DNA of 64,000 bases from Leptospira mtsangambouensis (GTDB lineage Bacteria; Spirochaetota; Leptospiria; Leptospirales; Leptospiraceae): positions 1,116,001 to 1,180,000 of the forward strand of contig NZ_RQHK01000017.1 in NCBI RefSeq assembly GCF_004770475.1, in the 5' to 3' direction. The translations under genes and the position numbers were made by a program. The notes beneath the pieces are model-generated. The model was given only the letters and a program-made list of their open reading frames with translations. It made no database searches and had not been told where the DNA came from. Position 1 is the stretch's first letter. Each line of letters begins with the position of its first letter. Below are positions 1 through 9,800 of the stretch, one piece after another.

Positions 1-188
1 TCATGAAAATTTCCTTGGTCTGGTGCACCCATTCCAACAGAAAGAGAACCACTTAAGATGAAATACATCTTTTCGTTGGACGGTTCTCCTTCTCTTACAA
101 TGATTTCTCCTCGTTTGAATGTCTTTGTAGGGACAGTATTCACGAAGTCAAAGATGTTGATTCGATTGTCTTTTTTAGGAATGGACAT
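1..188 (-). CDS. Cyclic nucleotide-binding (Crp-like) domain protein, N-terminus only
   Basis: This is the first 62 codons of a gene that runs off the left edge. The start codon at 188 overlaps the stop of the upstream ankyrin gene as TAATG, so the two are translationally coupled. The reading frame begins MSIPKKDNRI and contains the pattern F-x-R-G-E-x-I-x-x-E-G-E-P-S-N followed by MYFILSGSLSV, which is the typical beginning of a cNMP-binding beta-roll. Whether a DNA-binding or effector domain follows cannot be seen. Ligand binding is inferred from the family; the phosphate-binding cassette lies outside the window. Confidence 0.8.
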   Translation of the reverse strand, partial: MSIPKKDNRINIFDFVNTVPTKTFKRGEIIVREGEPSNEKMYFILSGSLSVGMGAPDQGNFH

Positions 189-2125
189 TAAAGGCCGCGG
201 TAAATCTCAATCAGTTCAGGTATTTTTTTATCCTCCGCATATTCCAGAGGAGACTTTCCCAATTTATCTTCTAGTTTAGAATCTCCGCCATTTAAAACGA
301 AGACCCTCGCCAATTCCAAAATGGAATCACTTTTACCAGGATCAAACTGGAGTGCTAGTTCGGAAAGTATAGTTTTCCCTAATTTATCTTGTTGGTTTAA
401 GTTCGCTCTTCTTTCTACTAGGAATAGTACTAGTTTCTTATAGTTTTCTGTTTGGTTATTATCTTTGGAAGATAAGAATTTTTGAATGGCCTTATGTAAT
501 ACGGTCAGTCCGTTATTATCTGTTAGGTTGGGATCTGCACCTAATGTAATGAGTTGGGACATTGTTTCGATTCGATTTCGGTTGAGCGCAACGTGAAGAG
601 CACTTAACCCTCGTTTGTTTTTAGTATTGGGGTTCACACCTTTACTGATCAATAACTTGATTGTTTCGTCAGAAAATTTTTGATCCTTTTTTTCAATGTC
701 CAACTTACAAACGGTAGTGATTAAATTTTCGCCTTCTTCATTGAGTGATTGGAGATTGGCACCAGCGGATACCAAAAGTTTGAATCCTTCCGCATCTTTT
801 CTTTCAATGGTTGAAAAAACTAGACTGGAACCGTCTTTTTGTTTATGGTTTGGGTCTGCTTTTTTTGATAAAAGGAATTTTGTGATAGGTAGCTGTTTGT
901 TTTCTAAAGCTAAAGAAAGGGAAGTTTCTCCGGTTCTTTGGTTTTGAACATCAACAGGAACATTTTTTTTAAGTAACTCTTCTACAATTTTTAAGCCTGA
1001 CTTTCTAGAGGCCAAATGAATGGGCAAATAACCTGATGAATTTGGTGTTAAAACATCGGCATTTTTTTGGATTAATATTTCCGCAATTACCCATTTGGAA
1101 GTTTCAATAGATTCTTCGAGTGGAATTTTGTTAGAAGAGAGGGTTTGATTTGGATTTGCACCTGCATCTAAAACAAGTTTCAAAAGATTGGTGTCATTTT
1201 TTTGTAAGGCGATTTCAAATAAAGTTTTTCCAGTTAAGTTCTTGGAATCAACATTCAAACCTTTTTTTAAAAGTAAGTTAGTGACTGTTAGGTTTTTCTT
1301 TTCTACGGAATAAAAAAGCAGAGATTCTCCTTCAGGTGTTTTTGCATTGACATTTGCACCTCGATTCAAAAGAACTTCCACACCTTGTGTGAATCCTTTT
1401 TCAATCGCAAAAACAATGGGGCTGATGGACTTTGTGTCTTCCGTGTTAGGATTCCCATTGGAGTCCAAACTTAGATTTAATAATTTTATATTCCTTTGGT
1501 CAATGGCAACAAATACGGGAGTTCTTCCGGTTAAGTCAGGAAGATTGATATCAGCTCCATTTTGAAGAAGGTAAGTAATAGAATCCAGTTTTGATTTTTC
1601 AAAAGCTAAGTAAAGAGGGGACTTTCTTGGATTGTTTCTTAAATTTACATCAGCCTTACTTTCTACTAGTAACTTTTGTACTGCAAGATTTGATTTAAGT
1701 ATGGCCACATGTAGGGCAGTGTTCCCATCTGCATCATAAGCATTTAGATCGGCACCTTTTTCTACAATGGTTTTGATTTGGTTTGTGAAACGCGAGGTAA
1801 CAACGTAGTGTAATAATGTTTTGCCTGACAAATCTCTTCTGTTTAAATCGGCACCTTGATTCAGTAGAGTTTCAAATTGTTTTGGTTTGTTTTTTTCAAC
1901 GGCTAGGACAAGAAGTGTTTTTCCGGATTCGTCACTGGCATTGATGTCACCGCCGTTTGTGATGGCAGTTTCAAAATCTTTTGGATTTCCCTTTAGTAGA
2001 ATCTGCACCATGTCAGGTGCCACTGGAGTGATCGTGGTTGTTTCAGGTGGATTGTCTTGTGAAAAACTAGATCCGAAAGAAACGAATAGAAGGGCTAAGC
2101 TGAAAGTAAAAAATTTATGTTTCAT
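188..2125 (-). CDS. Exported ankyrin-repeat protein
   Basis: The protein has 645 residues. Residues 1-23 form a Sec signal peptide (hydrophobic core ending SFGSSFSQ), and from about residue 35 to the end it is almost entirely ankyrin repeats, roughly seventeen or eighteen units with recurring G-x-T-L/P-L-x-x-A and GADxN motifs. No enzymatic domain is visible, so it is probably a protein-binding scaffold in the periplasm or at the surface. Its start overlaps the stop of the M23 peptidase by 4 bases (ATGA) and its stop overlaps the CNBD gene start, which makes a three-gene operon. The binding partner is unknown. Confidence 0.88.
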   Translation of the reverse strand: MKHKFFTFSLALLFVSFGSSFSQDNPPETTTITPVAPDMVQILLKGNPKDFETAITNGGDINASDESGKTLLVLAVEKNKPKQFETLLNQGADLNRRDLSGKTLLHYVVTSRFTNQIKTIVEKGADLNAYDADGNTALHVAILKSNLAVQKLLVESKADVNLRNNPRKSPLYLAFEKSKLDSITYLLQNGADINLPDLTGRTPVFVAIDQRNIKLLNLSLDSNGNPNTEDTKSISPIVFAIEKGFTQGVEVLLNRGANVNAKTPEGESLLFYSVEKKNLTVTNLLLKKGLNVDSKNLTGKTLFEIALQKNDTNLLKLVLDAGANPNQTLSSNKIPLEESIETSKWVIAEILIQKNADVLTPNSSGYLPIHLASRKSGLKIVEELLKKNVPVDVQNQRTGETSLSLALENKQLPITKFLLSKKADPNHKQKDGSSLVFSTIERKDAEGFKLLVSAGANLQSLNEEGENLITTVCKLDIEKKDQKFSDETIKLLISKGVNPNTKNKRGLSALHVALNRNRIETMSQLITLGADPNLTDNNGLTVLHKAIQKFLSSKDNNQTENYKKLVLFLVERRANLNQQDKLGKTILSELALQFDPGKSDSILELARVFVLNGGDSKLEDKLGKSPLEYAEDKKIPELIEIYRGL

Positions 2126-3684
2126 TTGGGTAAATAGGCATCTGGATCCAAAGCTTGTTGGTCAGGTCCTTTCCTAACTTCAAAATGTAAATGTGGGCCG
2201 GTTGATTTGCCAGTGTTTCCTACCTGACCAATGATATCGCCAGATCGGACACTGTCACCTTCTTTTACTTGGCGTTCATTTTGGTGGGCATAGTAGGTGA
2301 AAATATTGTTTTTATGGCTAAGGATCGTCAACATCCCATAACCACCGCTAGTTGTAATGGTTCTCCAAACTTTTCCATCGCTAACTGCTTTTATCGGTGT
2401 ACCAATAGACGCAGGTAAATCAATCCCTGAATGGAAAGCACCAACTTTTCCAGTTACTGGATCAACTCTCGTACCAAAATTAGAAGATACATAACGATCA
2501 TTGTCCACAGGGATTTGAAAGTATTTAGATATATCATCACTATCAACAAGAGGTCCACGATCTTTGGAAACAAACCCTCCAAAAACCCATCCTTCCCATT
2601 CATCATTCCAAGATATATAGATCCATCTGGATCTAACTCCACCAATGGTTTCTATTTCTTTTTTGGTATCTATGATTTTGATTTTTTCATCCCCTGGAAT
2701 TGATGTGACAACGGAACCATAATCGTTTGGTTCATCTCTCATTCTTAGACTTGTGGATCGAACATATCGTTTTTCTCCACTTTTTAATTCATCTGGGTTT
2801 TCTTGTGGGTAAGAGATCTCACCCGGTTGGACATCGTAAGAAACAACTTCTGATGCACTCAAATAACCACCAAACACCCAACCGGTGCCATAAGCAGATG
2901 ATACTTGGTGCCATTGCGAAGTGATACCATCGATGGTTTCTTCGGAACTACTGGAAGTTTCAATTTTAACTTTTTGACCTTTGGGTAATCTTGCCACAAC
3001 GTAAGCATTTACATCTGGTTCTCCCCTCATGTTAAGAGAACTTGCTTCCACCCACATATCTTTTCCCTTTTTTGAATTGGAATAATTTGTGTTAGGTGTT
3101 TCTGTAACTCTTCCCGAAAGTGAAGATAAATCTAAAGACAATCCATCTGTATTTCTTGATTTAACTGCAGGTTTGGTTGGAGAAAGTAGGTCTTGAGTAA
3201 TATACCCTTCTTGTTTTGATTTGGTTCTTACAAGAACCCAATGTGGTTTTTCAGTTTTAGCAGTTACATCTTGTTTTAAGACCATCACCACTTCTACAGA
3301 TTCTCCTTTTTTCACCTTGGTAGTTGATCGAGTGGAAGGTTGGTTGGAGGGTTCTAGTTGTAAAAAAAAGGAATCTCCAGCAATGGCTGAAAGTGATTTT
3401 GATTTTTTTTCTTTGGCACCAGGTGCTGCATTGTGATCAGAAATCCCTTCTGCTTGTTTTAAGTCGATGGGAGAGTTTGCGATTTTGAGTCCGGGATATT
3501 TGTTTTGAACACGACTGACGAAGTCATTGAATTTTTGTAAAATCTCCTCTTGTTTCTTTTGGTTGGCAGAAACAAGACCAGATTGCCTTTGTTTGTCCCT
3601 TTCCTCAAGTGAGGTTTGAGACAAAACGGGTAAGGAGCAAAACAATAGAAAAATAGAGGTAAAAAGGATTTTCTGATTTTTCAT
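2122..3684 (-). CDS. M23 (LytM-type) metallopeptidase with SH3-like domains
   Basis: A 520-residue exported protein with a signal peptide (residues 1-22, ending LPVLSQ). Three bacterial SH3-like segments follow at about 95-165, 205-280 and 305-375; the latter two contain the S-x-x-L-x-M-R and WVFGGY/F motifs. The C-terminal M23 domain (about 390-515) keeps the zinc ligands: H-x-x-x-D in FHSGID near residue 418 and H-x-H in HLHFE near 498, plus the YAH histidine. It should therefore be an active peptidoglycan endopeptidase in the periplasm, targeted by the SH3 domains. It is the first gene of the operon with the ankyrin and CNBD genes. Confidence 0.93.
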   Translation of the reverse strand: MKNQKILFTSIFLLFCSLPVLSQTSLEERDKQRQSGLVSANQKKQEEILQKFNDFVSRVQNKYPGLKIANSPIDLKQAEGISDHNAAPGAKEKKSKSLSAIAGDSFFLQLEPSNQPSTRSTTKVKKGESVEVVMVLKQDVTAKTEKPHWVLVRTKSKQEGYITQDLLSPTKPAVKSRNTDGLSLDLSSLSGRVTETPNTNYSNSKKGKDMWVEASSLNMRGEPDVNAYVVARLPKGQKVKIETSSSSEETIDGITSQWHQVSSAYGTGWVFGGYLSASEVVSYDVQPGEISYPQENPDELKSGEKRYVRSTSLRMRDEPNDYGSVVTSIPGDEKIKIIDTKKEIETIGGVRSRWIYISWNDEWEGWVFGGFVSKDRGPLVDSDDISKYFQIPVDNDRYVSSNFGTRVDPVTGKVGAFHSGIDLPASIGTPIKAVSDGKVWRTITTSGGYGMLTILSHKNNIFTYYAHQNERQVKEGDSVRSGDIIGQVGNTGKSTGPHLHFEVRKGPDQQALDPDAYLPK

Positions 3685-3735
3685 AAAACAAACTATAAAA
3701 AACCAAAGAAAAGGGGAACGGTCAAGGTTTTTTGT

Positions 3736-4254
3736 TTATTCTTCCTCAGGCAACAGGGGAGTCAGAAAATAAGAAATAAATTCCAATTTTCCCCGCATCG
3801 ATGATTTTTCATAGATGGATGCCGTTTGGTTTTCGATCGTGCGAAGGCTTTTTTTTCGAACAGCAGCAATTTGTTTTTGAGAAAACCCACGAAGCAGAAG
3901 GATTGCGATTTCAGTTTCCGCATCTGACAATTTCCATTCTTCCATCTGGGCCTTTGCTTCTGCCCAAAAACCCATCTCTGGATTTTTTAAGATGCGATTG
4001 GTACGCTTTAGATCATGGATTTGAGACTTGGCGTGTATATTTTCAACCGCTTCTGCTTTTAACTCTTTGTAAAGAATAAAGACCACGAGAAAGGATGAAA
4101 TAGCGATGAAGGATTCCACTGTCGCAATGACGACCCGAAAACGATCAAAGTATTCTGGTGGGTTTGTTAAGGTGAAAATTTCTTCAGCTATCCACACGAT
4201 CAACGATAGAACATAAAATGCTAAAAAAAGAATTCTTACCTTACGAGTGTCCAT
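3736..4254 (-). CDS. Membrane-anchored LuxR-type helix-turn-helix regulator
   Basis: A 172-residue protein with two N-terminal transmembrane helices (about 8-30 and 42-62), a short linker with coiled-coil character, and a C-terminal LuxR/GerE-type HTH (about 110-170). The HTH shows L-S-x-A-E-x-E-I-A-x-L-L-L-x-G-F-S-Q-K-Q-I-A followed by S-x-R-T-I-E-N-Q, the standard order of the family. There is no receiver or ligand-binding domain, so sensing would have to occur through the membrane segment or a partner. It is a single gene, divergent from the lipoprotein at 4372 and separated from the M23 gene by 51 bases. The target genes are unknown. Confidence 0.82.
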   Translation of the reverse strand: MDTRKVRILFLAFYVLSLIVWIAEEIFTLTNPPEYFDRFRVVIATVESFIAISSFLVVFILYKELKAEAVENIHAKSQIHDLKRTNRILKNPEMGFWAEAKAQMEEWKLSDAETEIAILLLRGFSQKQIAAVRKKSLRTIENQTASIYEKSSMRGKLEFISYFLTPLLPEEE

Positions 4255-4371
4255 ATTTCTATCTTAACTTTGCAACTAGTCCCTGGATGCGCAAGCGAGT
4301 TTCTTAGGTAGTATCCACATTTGCGGACATCCTCCATTGGAGAACAACGGAAGTGATGCGATCATAATCGT

Positions 4372-4752
4372 ATGAACCGTTGCATGTTAAAAGTTTGGTT
4401 TCTTTGTTTCGGATTTGTATTGGGATTTTACGGATGTTCTAATTCAAAAAATTTTGAGACAAGATCTGAGTGTCTAGATCGATGTGTTCGCGAACAATAT
4501 GTCTGTGCCTTGGCTGTTGCACCACAACTAGACAATGCTACTGCGACAACAATTGCTTGTGTAGCCATGTATAAAATGTGTTACGACAAATGTCCTGTCC
4601 CTTCCACTAGCAGCTCTTCTACGACAAGATACAGTAGTTCTTCTGGTCGCGGTTCCGGAAACAGCGGTGGGGGAAACTCCAGTTCTGGATCCGGGTCTGG
4701 TTCCGGAAGTGGTAGCGGTAGTGGTTCCGGTTCTTCGGGAGGAGGTAGTTAG
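4372..4752 (+). CDS. Small cysteine-containing lipoprotein with Gly/Ser-repeat tail
   Basis: A 126-residue predicted lipoprotein. The signal peptide ends in the lipobox-like GFYGC with acylation at C22. The mature part has a short domain with six spaced cysteines (within about residues 34-74, in patterns such as CLDRC and CYDKC), followed by a low-complexity tail from about residue 78 made only of Gly and Ser with one or two Arg. The codons for Gly and Ser vary, so it is not a simple DNA microsatellite. No family is recognised. A paired-cysteine head suggests disulfides, and the tail may be a flexible surface linker; both are inferences. Confidence 0.75.
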   Translation: MNRCMLKVWFLCFGFVLGFYGCSNSKNFETRSECLDRCVREQYVCALAVAPQLDNATATTIACVAMYKMCYDKCPVPSTSSSSTTRYSSSSGRGSGNSGGGNSSSGSGSGSGSGSGSGSGSSGGGS

Positions 4753-4753
4753 G

Positions 4754-6841
4754 TTAGGAACCAGTTTGTCTGTAAATGATTTTGGCACCGATCTGCAAAT
4801 TTTTATATAAATCCAAAAAGATTTGGTTTGGGACCATTCCTTCCAGATCTCTTGAAAATTCTGGACGAAGCCTTTTTAAAAAATACATTCCAAGTTCACC
4901 TTTGTTTTTGGCTTTTACTTTCCCTCTATATTCACATTCAAAGAAACGTTTCACTTTATCATATGTGGTTTCCGAAAGATTAATTTCTCCTGCATCACCA
5001 GAACTTTCCATACGACTTGCAATGTTCACAGTGTCCCCCCAAACATCATAAGCGAATTTGGTTTTTCCAACTACACCTGCTACGACAGGACCAGTATGGA
5101 TTCCAATTCTGATTTCCCAAAAGTCCTGACCTAACATCTGTTTGAATGACTTGATTTGTGTCATAAAGGATTTGATTTCCATTGCAAAAAGGCAAGCATC
5201 TACTGGATGTGTGAAGTTACCTTGTGGGATTCCACCGGCAGCCATATAAGAGTCACCAATGGTTTTTAGTTTTTCAAAATTATGGCGAACAGCGATATCA
5301 TCAAACTGAGAAAAACAACCATCCAATTGTTCAATCAGATCTTCTGGCGAAAGTGATTCTGCTGCTAGGGTAAAATTTTTAAAATCCGTAAATAGAATAC
5401 TGACAGATTCATATTCCATTGGAACCACTTCACCTCGTTCAATCAATTCATCCGCTAAATCTCCCGGTAAAATATTCCGAATGAAATGAAGTGTTTTTTC
5501 TCGTTCTTTTTCTAGATCCCGCCTAAGATTTGCATTGTGGATGGCACCTGCAACCTGTTCACAGAAAGAAATGATTTCTGCAAATTCATCTTTGGTCCAA
5601 TCTTGTTCTCTTGTGAGGCGAGTGACACAAATAATGCCAATGGTCTGGCCTTGGACTACGAGTGGGATTTGCCCAAACAGTTCTAATTTGAAACTATCCA
5701 CGATGGATGTATCAATGTTTGTAAGTTGTTTCCACTTTAAGGATTTTTTTAAGTAAACCGGTTTTTGTTTTTCGAATGTTCTGTAAAGCGAACCTATGTT
5801 TGGTGAAAGTGCAGTTCGGAATGTTCTAAGGAAATTGGTAACAAGGAGACCTTTGTTAAAAACTTCTGCCCCTTCCATAAGAGGTACAAGTGAATTTGTT
5901 TTTGGGTCAACGAGTAAAATAAATCCCAACTCTACTCTATGGTTAACTTTGAGATAGGAAAATACTTCTCTAGCAATGTCTTCAATTTGTGAATATGAAT
6001 TGATCCTTCGGTTGAATCGGTGTAAGTTTTCTAATTTTAGTCGATTGGACTCAATGTTTTCCTTCTCTCTTTGAATCGTGATGTTCCCTTCTTTGAGTTC
6101 ATTGAGTAGGTAACCAGTTTCAATTGTACCTGCAATATAATCAGCAATGATTTTGATTTGGTTCAGTTGTTGTTCTGATAGTCCAAAATTTCCTGAATAA
6201 TCTAATAAATCGAGTGTTCCGATGAATTTATTTCGTAAGTATAGTGGTACGATGAGAAGGGATTTTAAATTTGCCGATTGTTTGTTCGCAAGCTCAACTC
6301 CTTCCGTTTTATATGATTCGAAATCTTGGATATAAAAACTTCGTTTGCGTTTTCGAACATAAGCATGTGCATACATAGTAACGTATGAGTCGGAAACTGG
6401 AATTTTTCTTTCCATAATTTCTTCTTTAACTTTGTCCGTGAGTTCTTCTGGAAAATTGCTGTGAAAAAATTCGAGTGCTTCTAATTCTTCTTTGTAAACA
6501 TATAATAAATAGTGAGGGACTTTGAATTTTTCCCGAATGTAACGTCCTAAAATTTTGAGAATATCTTTTAAGTCTGAAGCAGAATTGATTTCTCTTAGGA
6601 GCCCATCTAAGTCGGATAACTGAGCATACGAGTCAACGAGTTTGTCTGAGAATTCTTCTGAGATGGATTTTGTGCTGATGAGTTCTTTTTCTTTTTTTTC
6701 TAAATCTTCTTTTAATAATTTAACTTCAGCTTGGTATACGATGATCGTATTTTCTTTGTCTTCTTTTTGTTTGTATAATGAATACATTCCGTATAGAATG
6801 CATACAAAAAGAATGGCGATGGCGACAAGGGCATAGATCAT
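4754..6841 (-). CDS. Membrane-anchored GAF-GAF class III adenylate cyclase
   Basis: The protein has 695 residues: one N-terminal transmembrane helix (3-20), a coiled coil to about 70, two GAF-like domains (about 80-245 and 280-440), and a class III cyclase domain (about 460-665). Catalytic positions look complete: LFTDFKNFT holds the first metal Asp near residue 485, EKLKTIGDSY holds the adenine-selecting Lys and the second metal Asp, and YDVWGDTVNIASRM holds the selectivity Asp and the transition-state Asn and Arg. The Lys/Asp pair points to ATP rather than GTP. Its start overlaps the stop of the upstream degenerate cyclase by 4 bases, so the two are co-translated. The GAF ligands are unknown. 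Confidence 0.92.
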   Translation of the reverse strand: MIYALVAIAILFVCILYGMYSLYKQKEDKENTIIVYQAEVKLLKEDLEKKEKELISTKSISEEFSDKLVDSYAQLSDLDGLLREINSASDLKDILKILGRYIREKFKVPHYLLYVYKEELEALEFFHSNFPEELTDKVKEEIMERKIPVSDSYVTMYAHAYVRKRKRSFYIQDFESYKTEGVELANKQSANLKSLLIVPLYLRNKFIGTLDLLDYSGNFGLSEQQLNQIKIIADYIAGTIETGYLLNELKEGNITIQREKENIESNRLKLENLHRFNRRINSYSQIEDIAREVFSYLKVNHRVELGFILLVDPKTNSLVPLMEGAEVFNKGLLVTNFLRTFRTALSPNIGSLYRTFEKQKPVYLKKSLKWKQLTNIDTSIVDSFKLELFGQIPLVVQGQTIGIICVTRLTREQDWTKDEFAEIISFCEQVAGAIHNANLRRDLEKEREKTLHFIRNILPGDLADELIERGEVVPMEYESVSILFTDFKNFTLAAESLSPEDLIEQLDGCFSQFDDIAVRHNFEKLKTIGDSYMAAGGIPQGNFTHPVDACLFAMEIKSFMTQIKSFKQMLGQDFWEIRIGIHTGPVVAGVVGKTKFAYDVWGDTVNIASRMESSGDAGEINLSETTYDKVKRFFECEYRGKVKAKNKGELGMYFLKRLRPEFSRDLEGMVPNQIFLDLYKNLQIGAKIIYRQTGS

Positions 6842-9800
6842 TTGATTAGAATCTTTGCTCCCCGTTTTTGTTGTGTATACAATCTCCCAAATTTTTCATT
6901 TGGTGTTGATCCTGTATCATCAGATAAATCAGGTTTTAAAGATAACAATTCATAAATGGGGACTTGATCTCCTTCGTAGGTATTGATTTGTCTTTGGTTC
7001 CCTATATGGAAGAGTCGTTTTACTTTTTCCATAGTTTCTTGAGAGATATTGATTGGAACCCCAACTCCTCCTCTTCGAATTGCCTGGGTTTGTGTTACCG
7101 TTTTTCCCCAAACATCATAATTGAACTTTGATTTCCCGATGACTCCCGCAACTACGGGACCCGAATGGATTGCAATGGTAATTCCATTCGGACGAAAAGG
7201 AATGTCTTTGAAATCTTCGATCATTCGCATTACTTCGTCTTTGATTTGTAAGGCGGCAAGACAAGCATCAACAGCATGTGTAAAGTTTCCAACAGGAAGT
7301 CCTCCTGCTGCCAAATACATATCGCCTGTCATCCGAAGTTTTTCCATCCCTTGTGCTTTGATGATTTCATCAAAACGTGAAAAATATAAATCTAATCCTT
7401 CGATAAGTTCTTCCGGAGTGAGTTGTCCTGTGATTTGGGAAAATCCGGGGAAACTAGTCAAAAGTAAGGTGACATTTTCAAATTCAACAGGGTTGACTCT
7501 GCCTTTTTTTTGTAATTCTTCTGCTACGTTTTTAGGAAGGATGTTTAATAAAAGAGAATCGGATCTTTGTTTTTCTTCTTCAATTTTTTTAAGTAAAAAG
7601 TGATTGTTGATGGCACTGGCAATGTGTTCAGAAACACCTACAATGGAATTCACTTCATCTTTATTCAACTGAATGTTTTCATCTCCAATTCCATAGACAG
7701 CCATCGCAACCACTTCGTCATTGTTCACAAGTGGAGAGATTAAAAACCCATTCATTCCCGATCTTTCTGTAATTTGTTTGTCAATGGCAAACGGGAGTGA
7801 CTTTGGAACATGTTTCATATAAAAATGTCGTTTGCGTTTGTAACATTTGTAAACGAAACCACTTTCTTCTCGGAGAGGAAACCGAAGAGATTTAAAGTAG
7901 TTTATATTTTCATCCACTAATAGATCAAACCCTGAGTGATTTAGATAACGAAACTCATTGTATTCTTTATCTAAAAAATAGAGGACACAGTGTTCGATTT
8001 TATAGTTTTTTCGAATGAATCCGAAAATTTCTGCGAGAATGTTTTCTAAATTGTTTTGTGAGTTTACGTTTTTTGCAAACTCATTCATTTTTTGGATCTC
8101 TGCTTTTGCCTGTTCTGATTTTTTGCGTTCTTCTTCTGTGATTTGTAACAATAAAGAGTTTTGGATGGCTCCCGCAATTTGATCACAAAATCCTGAAATG
8201 CGACGAAGGACTTCTCTCGTGACTTCCAATGGTTTTTGGAAAGAAGTGAAATAGGCCATACCGATCACTTCGTTTTGAACCACAAGTGGAACCGCAACGA
8301 AAGAAGTAAGACTTAGTTGTGAAAAAATCTGTTCATCTAATTCGGATTCGTATCGTTTAGGAGGTTTGGGAACAAACAAAGCTTTTTTTCTAAGAAAAGT
8401 TTTATATATGATCCCTCCTTTTTCATTTAGCGGGACCCTGATTGATTTTGCAAATAACAACTGTTCCTCTGTCGCATAAGTAGGAATGGTAGTGTTATAG
8501 GTATAAAGTTCGTTTTTTTTAGGATCAATGAGTTGGAGGAGAGTTGCTTCAATTTCAAATGTTTTTAGAATGTAGTTAAACATCTCTTCTATGATTTGTG
8601 AGAGACTTGATTCAGAGTTTATTTTTTTTGTGAATTCGTTTAACTTAACAACCTCATTTTTAGCATTTTCCATTTGCATTCTGGAGTTTTCAGCAATGAA
8701 TTTTTCCCGGTTCATTTCTTCCACAAGAATGGAGTTGGTAACAGCAGTTGCAATATTCTCTGCAGTGTTTTCGACTAACTGGAGTTGGGATCTAGAAAAA
8801 CTTCTTCCTTTTTGTTCACTAAAGAGGGCTAACATGGCGATTACTTTACCCTGAGAACTGAGAGGGATGATCATACCAGGGTGTTTTCCCACCATTTGGA
8901 GAAATTGTTGGTTGGATTCGGTAAGACGTGATTCCCAGACTTTTGCAAATCGGAATGGACGATTTCTTTTGTAAACGTGATAAAAAATTCCAGCACTTGA
9001 GTCCAAAGCAAAACTCATACCATTTAACTTTGATTCAAGTGACAATCTTGAGTTGGAAGAAAAAACAGATTTATGGTAAGTGAGTTTTGAATTTTCAGCA
9101 TCCACAAGAAGTAAAATCATGGAATCACAAAATACTTCTTCATTTAAGTAATCAAAAGCTTTTGTAAGAATACTATCTAGTTCAAGAGATGTGTTTAATG
9201 TTTTTGCAAATTCATTTAGCCTTTCTATATTTGCTTTCGAATTTTCTAATTCCTGTGTTCTTTCTACAACAATGTCTTCTAGTCCTTCTTTTAAGATATT
9301 GAGTTCTTTGTTGGATACTTCTAATTTTTCTTTAAGTTTTTCAATAGAAAGGTAAGCCCTTGTAAATCCATACGAAAGAATATAGCCTTGGAATAAAATA
9401 AATCCTAAAAATCCAAAGGGAGTTATGTTCATTGTATTGATGACATTGTTTTGATAAAGAATGTCATGGACGACAGTTCCAAATACAAAACTAAAACCGA
9501 TAAGAGAAAGGCCTGCACCCACTGTGTCTGACCTGTAAGCCATGATGATCGCAATGGTGATTCGAACGCAGACTAAAATCAAAAAAATTTGGAAAAAATG
9601 AATTTGGGCACTGAAGGTAGCCACTGGCAAAAATAGGGAAACAAGAAATGGAGTACTCAGAACATTTAAAACCCACATCGTCTTTTTTCCCACAGTATTG
9701 GGAAATACCAAACGGTAAAAATAGGCAAAAACAATGGTGGCAATGTATATGGTTGCAAATTCCAATCGGATGAGAAAATCCATTGGCATGTCAGGAAAGA

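Noticed and set aside
4640..4745. A DNA microsatellite in the Gly/Ser region
   Set aside because: Gly and Ser codons are mixed, so there is no long exact DNA repeat unit.
4528..4788. Thr/Arg-rich frame opposite the Gly/Ser tail
   Set aside because: It is a shadow of the Gly/Ser repeat on the other strand, and crosses the end of the cyclase gene.
7121..7603. 160-codon plus-strand frame opposite the degenerate cyclase domain
   Set aside because: It is antisense to a well-supported domain and has no recognisable features.
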